Source: JASFQI01 sp050115555 (GTDB lineage: Bacteria; Desulfobacterota; DSM-4660; Desulfatiglandales; HGW-15). Taken from it: a stretch of DNA of 28,466 bases. The translations under genes and the position numbers were made by a program. The stretch covers positions 1 to 28,466 of the forward strand of contig JASFQI010000018.1 of assembly GCA_050115555.1 (NCBI GenBank), in the 5' to 3' direction. The notes under the pieces were generated by a model that was not told the DNA's origin, did no database searches, and saw only the letters and a program-made list of their open reading frames with translations. This document shows positions 23,386-28,466 of the stretch, in pieces. Position 1 is the stretch's first letter. The number at the start of each line of letters is the position of its first letter.

Positions 23386-24687
23386 ATGACACAGATCAAG
23401 CAAGCCAGGGAGGGCAAAACCACCGAGGCCATGCGGCATGTGGCCGAGGTAGAACAGGTGCCCGTGGACTGGCTCAGGGACCAGATCGCAAGAGGCCGCG
23501 TCGTTCTCCCGGCCAATGAGCGCCATGAGGGCCTCCGGCCTTGCGGGATCGGAGAAGGCCTGGCCATCAAGGTGAATGCCAACATCGGGACATCGTCGGA
23601 CCGGGTTTCCCTGGAGGACGAACGAGAGAAGCTTCAATCGGCACTGGAGGCCGGCGCCGATGCGGTCATGGATCTTTCCACAGGCGGGGACATTAATGCA
23701 TGCCGCAGGAACGTCATTGCGCATTGTCCGGTTCCCGTCGGGACCGTTCCCGTCTATCAGGCGGTCGTGGAAACGGTCAACGAGCAGGGGGGGCTCGTTC
23801 ACCTGACGGTGGATCGGATCTTTGATGTAATTGAAGCGCAGGCAAGGGACGGGGTGGATTTTATCACCGTTCACTGCGGCCTCACGCGGGCCGCCCTGGA
23901 AACCCTTCGCGCACAGGGACGGGTCACGGACATCGTCAGCCGAGGCGGGGCCTTTCTCACGACATGGATGCTTCATCACGATCGGGAGAACCCGCTTTTC
24001 GAGTACTACGATCGGTTGTTGGAGATCGCACGGGAGTACGACGTCACGTTGAGTCTCGGGGACGGTCTGCGCCCGGGATGCCTGGCCGACGCCACGGACC
24101 GCGCCCAGATTCACGAGTTGATGACGCTGGGGGAGCTGACGGAGAGGGCCTGGGCACGGGACGTCCAGGTGATGATCGAGGGCCCGGGACACGTGCCGCT
24201 GGATCAGATTCGATCCAACATCCAGCTCCAGAAGTGCCTTTGCCGGAACGCGCCCTTCTATGTGCTGGGGCCGCTCGTCACGGACGTCGCCGCCGGGTAC
24301 GACCACGTGGCCTGTGCCATCGGAGGGGCCGTGGCAGGGGAGGCAGGAGCGGATTTTCTCTGCTATGTGACCCCGGCCGAGCACCTCTGCCTCCCCGGAC
24401 CCGCAGAAGTGCGGGAGGGGGTTGTGGTCACGAAGATTGCAGCCCATGCCGCGGACATTGCACGCGGATACCCCCTTGCCATTGAGCGGGATCGGAGGAT
24501 GTCCGAGGCCCGTAAGCGTCTCGACTGGGAAACGCAGATGTCCCTGGCCATCGACCCCGTCAAGGCCCGCACTCTGAGGGAGGCCAGTCCGCCCGGGGAG
24601 GACGATGTCTGCACCATGTGCGGGAAGTTCTGCGCCATCAAGCAGGTGAGGGAGTACTTCGGGAAGAAAGAAGACTCCACCTCTTGA
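23386..24687 (+). CDS. thiC: phosphomethylpyrimidine synthase ThiC, short form
   Basis: ThiC is a radical SAM enzyme that rearranges aminoimidazole ribotide into HMP-P. The 433-residue product lacks the N-terminal extension of the roughly 600-residue proteobacterial enzymes and resembles the short form found in many anaerobes and archaea. Family landmarks include IKVNANIGTSSD, ADAVMDLSTGGDI, FITVHCGLT, SRGGAF, LSLGDGLRPGCLADA, MIEGPGHVPLDQI and FLCYVTPAEHLCLP. The C-terminal cluster motif is C409-x2-C412-x3-C416, one residue tighter than the CX2CX4C of long ThiC. The ATG at 23386 has GAGGG about 11 nt upstream. It follows thiD closely and probably shares its promoter. Confidence 0.96.
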   Translation: MTQIKQAREGKTTEAMRHVAEVEQVPVDWLRDQIARGRVVLPANERHEGLRPCGIGEGLAIKVNANIGTSSDRVSLEDEREKLQSALEAGADAVMDLSTGGDINACRRNVIAHCPVPVGTVPVYQAVVETVNEQGGLVHLTVDRIFDVIEAQARDGVDFITVHCGLTRAALETLRAQGRVTDIVSRGGAFLTTWMLHHDRENPLFEYYDRLLEIAREYDVTLSLGDGLRPGCLADATDRAQIHELMTLGELTERAWARDVQVMIEGPGHVPLDQIRSNIQLQKCLCRNAPFYVLGPLVTDVAAGYDHVACAIGGAVAGEAGADFLCYVTPAEHLCLPGPAEVREGVVVTKIAAHAADIARGYPLAIERDRRMSEARKRLDWETQMSLAIDPVKARTLREASPPGEDDVCTMCGKFCAIKQVREYFGKKEDSTS

Positions 24688-25554
24688 GCCTAGGCTTCCT
24701 CTTGATGCATGGACCCAGGCGGTTGAGATTCGCCTGAGTTCCGGGATCCGGCGGTAAGGCATGTGAAGGTGGAAGTGTCGGTGTATGTGTATTAAAGGCA
24801 TTCGGGCTTCAGCTGGGAGGGGGGATCGCTCCTGAGCTCCCGGGCCGGTCTTCGCATCGGACTTGCCCGCGGGGGAAGCCGCCCCCTCCCTGTTCCATCC
24901 CCGCCGGGTGCAGTTTCCCATCAATCAAACGCCTGCGCGGTTCGTAACGTTTCATCCCTCCCATTTTCAGCGGTTCGGCGGGGACTGGCCAGGGGGTCCC
25001 CCACGGACAAGCCCGGCGAAGACGAGGCCCTTCCGCAATGTCACGATCTCCCATCCCACCCCTCCGCCCGGTGTCCACATAGGTCCCTGGATTGAAGTCT
25101 CCCTGATTCGCGCAGGAAATACCATTCCGGCATAATCCAACGGAAACAATGAGAAAAGGCCGGGCGTTCGTCTATAGGGTTTTGCGCTTCCCGGGATGTC
25201 GAGGAGGCTTGCAGGCGAAGGAGGGAGCCCCTTTCCTGGCGACCTGATGGCAGTCCTTCGTGATGGCCAGGGTTGCGGCTGGGGGATGCGGCTGGGGGAA
25301 GCCGCGGCTAGTCCCGCCGCAAGGCGGGATGGAACGTGGAGTCCCGCACAGAGTGCGGGGCGGGCACAACCCTATGCTATCGCCAGGCCGGGAGACCGGG
25401 AGCAAGGCGAGGGGCTCCCTCCGGAGCCCATGCACAAAGGGATGTGGATGTGAAGGTGTAGGTGAAAAACCAGAATCCCACTCATTGGGACCCAGGCCGG
25501 GCCACATCCCCAGGGGCAATGGGCGTTAGGGTCTTCTAAGGGCGGATTGACCGC
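24688..25554. other. 867-nt gene-free region with GC-rich hairpins and a nested structured element
   Basis: This gap lies between the stop of thiC and the stop of the convergent sensor gene. No ORF here has both a ribosome binding site and recognisable sequence. It holds a hairpin at 24716-24736 (CAGGCG and CGCCTG), a GGGGAC/GTCCCC stem near 24979-25000, and a nested fold at 25220-25422. The 12-mer GGGGGAAGCCGC occurs twice (about 24871 and 25294). ATGTGAAGGTG (24761 and 25448) and GGACCCAGGC (24711 and 25488) occur once near each end, within degenerate GTGAAG-like repeats. It looks like an element-bearing spacer rather than decayed coding DNA. Confidence 0.6.
25220..25422. ncRNA. candidate structured RNA: three nested helices enclosing three hairpins
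   Basis: Outer helix P1 pairs GGAGGGAGCCCCT (25220-25232) with AGGGGCTCCCTCC (25410-25422), 13 bp without mismatch. P2 pairs CCTGGCGA (25235-25242) with TCGCCAGG (25380-25387). P3 pairs AGGGTTG (25269-25275) with CAACCCT (25367-25373). Inside P3 lie hairpins at 25288-25305 (6 bp), 25312-25329 (7 bp, GCAA loop) and 25343-25359 (7 bp). A fourth, CCGG-GAGA-CCGG, lies at 25388-25399 between P2 and P1. The right arm of P1 can instead form a local hairpin (25412-25418 with 25423-25429). All helices are compatible with one another. The strand is unknown; on the minus strand it would be in the 3' region of the sensor gene. The pattern matches no RNA family that I recognise. Confidence 0.55.
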
Positions 25555-27075
25555 CTACCGCGACATGGCCAGCTTCAGGCTCATGACGAGCCGATTGAAG
25601 GCGCGGGTCAGGACGCCGATCTCATCTTTTCTCGTCTCCTCCAGGACGTCCAGGTCCATCCGGCCCTGACTGATCTCGTCGGCCATGATGGTGAGCTCGT
25701 TGATGGGCCGGGTAATGCTGTTTCCAAGAAAGAGCCCGATGAGGACGGAGATCGCGAGAACGACGATCCAGATGATGATGATCGTCCTCTGGATGGCGTC
25801 CGCGGGCTTCACCACCTCGTCACGGGAGGCCACGATGCCCATACTGGCATTGATGGCCTGAATAGGCGCGAACGCGATGTAGCGGTCCCCTTCCTCTGAC
25901 GAATAGGAGGCGATTCCGGACCCGCCCTCGACCATTTTCCGAGTGATTTGGTTGAAGGACGGGTTGCTCGTGTGCAGCAAATCGTCCGTCTTGTAGGTTG
26001 CGTCCCAACGGACGTCTTTGGGCTTCATGCCGGGACGTACGAGCACGTTCCCCTTGGGGCCCGCCAAAAAGGCGTAACTCCTGTATCCGATGTCCAGGGT
26101 GAGAATGTCCTTCTGAATCGTGTCCAGAAGGACATCGAAGCCTACGACACCCGCCAGGTCCTTTTCGGTTCGATAGACGGGAGTGGCGCACGTCACCACG
26201 AGCTTTTTTGTGTTGGCATCCACATAGGGATCCGTCCAGATCGTTTTCCCCGCTTCCTTGGCTTTGGCATACCAGGGGCGCTCCGTGACGTCGAAGCCTT
26301 CCAGGTCTTCGATGACCCCGACAGTCTCCTCCTTGTCGAAGACGGTCATTTTCGTCTCGGTTCCGAAGTACCCGAGGCTGAGGAAAGGGTTGTTTTCCAC
26401 AATGCTTTTGAGCACGGCACCGATGCGCTGCATGACGAAGATCTCATTCTGAAGTCGTTGCTCCAGGAGGGGGCTTCCGTAACCGGAGCCGGTCCAGGGC
26501 ATGAGGATCCGAATCCCCATGTCCCGCGTGAAACCGCCCTGGCTGTAAGTGTGCGAGGCGTAGGCAGCGACTCCCTGCACCTCATCCTTGATGCGGTTGA
26601 AGACAATGCCGTATTCGCGGGACTTCTGCCTGGCATGCTGCAGCAGGTGCCTCTCAGCCTGGTCGGAGAGTGCAGTCCGACTTTGTCGACTGGCCATGAA
26701 TCCCGCTACGGTCAGGCTCGCCAGGACAAGAAGAACCATGACAAGCGTGATCTTCGATTTGATGGACATCCCCTCCACAGGAGGCTTTTTTTTCTTCAGG
26801 GAAGGCTTCGATGCGGGCTCGGGCGGCGTTTCCTCAAACGTCAGTTCATCGGCTGACACCGGGGTCGGGGGCTCGAGGGCGGACGAGAGAGAGGGAGTCG
26901 GTTCGGGGGGTGGAGAAACCTCAGGGGGGGGTGAGGGCGGAGTCGAAGGGACATCCGGCGGGGAGATGAGGATCACCTCTCCGCAGGCCTTGCATCGGAC
27001 CCGGACCTCCCGGCCCTGGATTTTGGATTCGTCGACTCGGTACTTCTTTCCACACGACGTGCACTCGGCGATCAT
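25555..27075 (-). CDS. zinc-ribbon, dCache and HAMP membrane sensor without output domain
   Basis: This 506-residue protein begins with an MJ0042-type zinc ribbon (C5-x2-C8 and C28-x2-C31). A proline-rich linker (about 38-100) and a membrane segment at 107-128 follow. The large extracytoplasmic dCache domain spans about 130-425, then a second membrane segment at about 430-452, and a HAMP domain that ends the protein. There is no chemoreceptor, kinase or cyclase output. The dCache part contains R266-x-W268-Y269 and D314, resembling the amino-acid-binding motif of dCache receptors, with F261 where tyrosine is usual. AAGGGAGGC precedes the ATG. The gene lies downstream of the winged-helix/DUF8082 gene on the same strand. 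How the signal leaves the protein is unknown; the N-terminal ribbon may be the effector. Confidence 0.85.
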   Translation of the reverse strand: MIAECTSCGKKYRVDESKIQGREVRVRCKACGEVILISPPDVPSTPPSPPPEVSPPPEPTPSLSSALEPPTPVSADELTFEETPPEPASKPSLKKKKPPVEGMSIKSKITLVMVLLVLASLTVAGFMASRQSRTALSDQAERHLLQHARQKSREYGIVFNRIKDEVQGVAAYASHTYSQGGFTRDMGIRILMPWTGSGYGSPLLEQRLQNEIFVMQRIGAVLKSIVENNPFLSLGYFGTETKMTVFDKEETVGVIEDLEGFDVTERPWYAKAKEAGKTIWTDPYVDANTKKLVVTCATPVYRTEKDLAGVVGFDVLLDTIQKDILTLDIGYRSYAFLAGPKGNVLVRPGMKPKDVRWDATYKTDDLLHTSNPSFNQITRKMVEGGSGIASYSSEEGDRYIAFAPIQAINASMGIVASRDEVVKPADAIQRTIIIIWIVVLAISVLIGLFLGNSITRPINELTIMADEISQGRMDLDVLEETRKDEIGVLTRAFNRLVMSLKLAMSR

Positions 27076-27087
27076 GATGCCTCCCTT

Positions 27088-27185
27088 GAAAATGTTTCAC
27101 TCGCGCATACCCGGCACGTCAGTGCCGGGACAGCGAGCGATATTCATGTGTGCAGGATCCTTGCCTTTAGGGTTTCCTCGTCCCG
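27088..27185 (-). repeat. shared leader element, copy B (upstream of the zinc-ribbon sensor gene)
   Basis: The same five blocks as at 16890-16999 occur in the same order: GAAAATG, 5 nt, CTCGCG, GCGAGCGATATTCA (27133-27146), CAGGAT and TTTCCTCGTCCCG. Here CTCGC (27100-27104) and GCGAG (27133-27137) enclose a perfect 8-bp hairpin, CCCGGCAC-GTCA-GTGCCGGG (27110-27129). The inner helix differs in sequence from copy A, yet both copies can fold. It starts 12 nt upstream of the sensor start codon. Confidence 0.65.
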
Positions 27186-27236
27186 CTTCAGCCGGAATGC
27201 GGTGAGGATCATAAAACGCTCCCCGGGGTCGGGATT

Positions 27237-27689
27237 TCAGGCCGACCTCATGGAGGCAAGAAACGCCTGTCTTTTGGATTCTACGAAAATTTTATCCGCA
27301 AGGCGGTCAATGAGTTCGGCGGTTCGTTCTTTGGGGAACTGAGCTGCTTCCTCTCCCATGTGATCGATCTCCTCCCGGATCAGGATGACCGCCATAGGCC
27401 CCATCACGTCGGCAAGGCGGCTTTCCAGATGCTGGAAGAAGGGAGGGTCCACCGCCTCGCGTGATCTCTGAACGGTTTCAATGAGGTTCAGACGGTGGAG
27501 GTGGCTGAGGATTTCCCGAAGCGCATTCATGGGGATCTGGAGGGAACGTGACACGGCCAGCACGGGCTTTTTGCCGTCCAGCTCTCGAAGCACGTCCAGC
27601 ATGGAGGCACTGAGGGACACTTGACCCATATCTCGCTGAATGCTCGCTCGAAAGACGAGACGGGGAATGTCCTGGGAAGAAAAGTCCAT
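27237..27689 (-). CDS. winged-helix plus DUF8082-like protein
   Basis: This predicted 150-residue cytoplasmic protein has two parts. Residues about 20-80 (SLSASMLDVLRELDGKKPVL, then SRSLQIPMNALREILSHLHRLNLIE) form a winged-helix-like module as seen at the end of DUF4388-type proteins. Residues about 90-145 (FFQHLESRLADVMGPMAVILIREEI, then TAELIDRLADKI and a KRQAFLASM ending) match the DUF8082 pattern. That pattern is found at the C-terminus of bacterial Ser/Thr kinases and regulators, and its function is unknown. The ATG at 27689 is preferred over 27896 because a consensus promoter lies inside the longer version. The ribosome binding site is weak. Proximity suggests a link with the downstream sensor gene, which has no promoter of its own that I can identify. 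Confidence 0.7.
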   Translation of the reverse strand: MDFSSQDIPRLVFRASIQRDMGQVSLSASMLDVLRELDGKKPVLAVSRSLQIPMNALREILSHLHRLNLIETVQRSREAVDPPFFQHLESRLADVMGPMAVILIREEIDHMGEEAAQFPKERTAELIDRLADKIFVESKRQAFLASMRSA

Positions 27690-27821
27690 GGAGAGACCCC
27701 GCGAGTCGGCGTTATTGCACCGCACGTTGTTCCCTTGGGTGGGTCCGGGTATCCCGGCGGGTGGGGCCGGGGGCACGGATTCGGAAAACCCGAACCGAAC
27801 ATCCCCTGCCTTTTCGGTGGC

Positions 27822-27851
27822 ATTGTATTCAGAGGGATCCCGACGTGTCAA
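27822..27851 (-). promoter_or_regulatory. sigma-70 promoter for the DUF8082-like gene
   Basis: On the minus strand, TTGACA (27851-27846) is followed after 18 nt by TACAAT (27827-27822), 11 of 12 consensus positions. The start near 27815 gives a leader of about 126 nt before the ATG at 27689. It may also serve the downstream sensor gene. Confidence 0.85.
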
Positions 27852-27879
27852 GAATGGAATGGATTGAATGGAATGGATT
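27852..27879. repeat. perfect 14-bp tandem duplication abutting a -35 box
   Basis: GAATGGAATGGATT is repeated twice without a mismatch, itself built of GGAAT-like 5-mers. Its first base directly adjoins the -35 hexamer of the minus-strand promoter, in the place where an activator or the alpha-subunit C-terminal domain would bind. Confidence 0.85.
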
Positions 27880-27932
27880 GCAACAGGCTGACACACGTCG
27901 TTTTCGGTGGTCTTTCAAATGTAGAAAGGCTG

Positions 27933-28466
27933 CTATTTCCCTAAACAGAATGTCTGGAATATGCGGTCCAGGGTCTCTTCCGTGGCGCGCGCACCTGTGA
28001 TCTCAGCCAGGGCATCGAGTCCGTTGTTCAGATCTACGGCAACGATATCGAGAGGCGCCTCCTCCCGGAAGTGGTTGCTTGCCTGCTGGAACCAATCCAG
28101 GGCCTCTCCCATCGCCCTGTTTTGCCGGGCATTGGGCAGAAAATCCATCTCCAACGTTCCGCTGGAATTTTCGAGAACAGCGGTTCGAATCAATCGCCGC
28201 AGCCCATCCATCCCTTCGCCGGTCAGAGCGGAAACGGAAACCGTGGCCAAGTCCGCAATCGCGGACCGGGCCTTTGCCTCATCCAATCGATTCGGAAGGT
28301 CGATTTTGTTCAGTACGACCAGCGTGGGGATGTCTGCACAACGCTGCAGAACGCGTCGATCTTCCTCGTCGAACGATTGAGACCGATCCACCACGACAAG
28401 GGCGAGGTTCGCCCCTTTGAGCGTCTGATCGGTGCGTTCCACGCCGATGCGTTCCACTTCCCCCTG
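27933..28466 (-). CDS. mnmE: tRNA modification GTPase MnmE, C-terminal part (cut by window edge)
   Basis: MnmE works with MnmG to modify uridine 34 of certain tRNAs at C5 (carboxymethylaminomethyl or related). The last 177 residues are present, and the frame runs off the right edge without a start. They include the end of the G domain: LALVVVDRS, the G4 motif NKID in VVLNKIDLP, and SVSALTGEG (G5). The C-terminal helical domain ends in FCLGK, where the CxGK cysteine and neighbours are the family's catalytic tail. Preserved motifs and an intact terminus suggest a functional gene. In many bacteria mnmE follows rnpA-yidC-jag, which would lie outside the window to the right (inference). Confidence 0.96.
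   Translation of the reverse strand, partial: QGEVERIGVERTDQTLKGANLALVVVDRSQSFDEEDRRVLQRCADIPTLVVLNKIDLPNRLDEAKARSAIADLATVSVSALTGEGMDGLRRLIRTAVLENSSGTLEMDFLPNARQNRAMGEALDWFQQASNHFREEAPLDIVAVDLNNGLDALAEITGARATEETLDRIFQTFCLGK

Noticed and set aside
23353..24924. 523-residue minus-strand ORF opposite thiC
   Set aside because: It is the mirror of the GC-rich thiC frame, has no recognisable domain or ribosome binding site, and thiC itself is certain.
24809..25149. minus-strand ORFs of 60 and 89 codons in the gap after thiC
   Set aside because: They have no ribosome binding site and no family resemblance, and they overlap GC-rich inverted repeats.
25220..25422. identification of the structured element as a transposon-associated guide RNA, RNase P RNA, SRP RNA or tmRNA
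   Set aside because: The conserved sequences of those RNAs are not visible and no transposase or nuclease gene is adjacent; a covariance search is needed to exclude HEARO-like RNAs.
27690..27896. N-terminal extension of the winged-helix/DUF8082 ORF
   Set aside because: It contains the consensus promoter for this gene, so it cannot be translated from that transcript.
1..28466. CRISPR arrays, insertion sequences, tRNA or rRNA genes
   Set aside because: No regularly spaced repeats, transposase motifs, tRNA T-loop signatures or rRNA sequence were seen.

Overview
The window looks like a stretch of Desulfobacterota (deltaproteobacterial) chromosome, probably Syntrophobacteria-like (inference). 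Supporting signs are GC-rich coding sequence, a tungsten-type aldehyde oxidoreductase, a B12-binding radical SAM protein, an MttB-superfamily methyltransferase, a DUF3135 protein and many AGGAGG Shine-Dalgarno sites. The right edge enters mnmE. I see no phage genes, insertion sequences, CRISPR arrays, rRNA or tRNA.

Layout. 55-2658: M1 aminopeptidase. 2659-4437: small genes: a 71-codon ORF carrying the tip of a chemoreceptor signalling domain, a DUF3135 gene with its own consensus promoter, and an unrecognised 118-aa protein. 4628-6834: larB convergent with a B12-binding radical SAM gene. 6974-10370: two-gene operon in which an aldehyde:ferredoxin oxidoreductase overlaps an MttB-family gene by 8 bp, closed by a perfect bidirectional terminator. 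10448-16846 (minus): complete peptide-type ABC importer in the order Tat-exported binding protein, DppB-like permease with a roughly 115-residue insertion, DppC-like permease, fused double ATPase. 17372-17965 (minus): MarR regulator with a perfect palindromic operator candidate. 18345-19726: dtd and a YdcF/SanA-like envelope protein. 19829-22099 (minus): CHASE2 adenylate cyclase. 22506-24687: thiD-thiC. 24688-25554: 867 bp without a gene, holding an elaborately nested fold. 25555-27689 (minus): zinc-ribbon/dCache/HAMP sensor without an output domain, and a winged-helix/DUF8082 protein with its own consensus promoter. 27933-28466 (minus): 3' part of mnmE.

How the parts may work together. The aminopeptidase and the peptide importer suggest peptide or amino-acid use. 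The dCache sensor carries most of an amino-acid-binding motif. Upstream of the importer's binding-protein gene and upstream of the sensor gene lie two diverged copies of the same roughly 100-nt element, with five collinear sequence blocks and an inverted repeat in each. This suggests, but does not prove, common control. ThiD and ThiC together make the thiamin pyrimidine, and no TPP riboswitch is visible before them.

The strongest candidate for something undescribed is the 203-nt nested structure at 25220-25422 (13-, 8- and 7-bp helices enclosing three hairpins, two of its four hairpins with GNRA loops). Next come the shared leader element, the AOR-MttB operon without a visible corrinoid protein, and the output-less zinc-ribbon sensor. 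All functional statements rest on reading sequence motifs by eye. No alignment or folding program was run.
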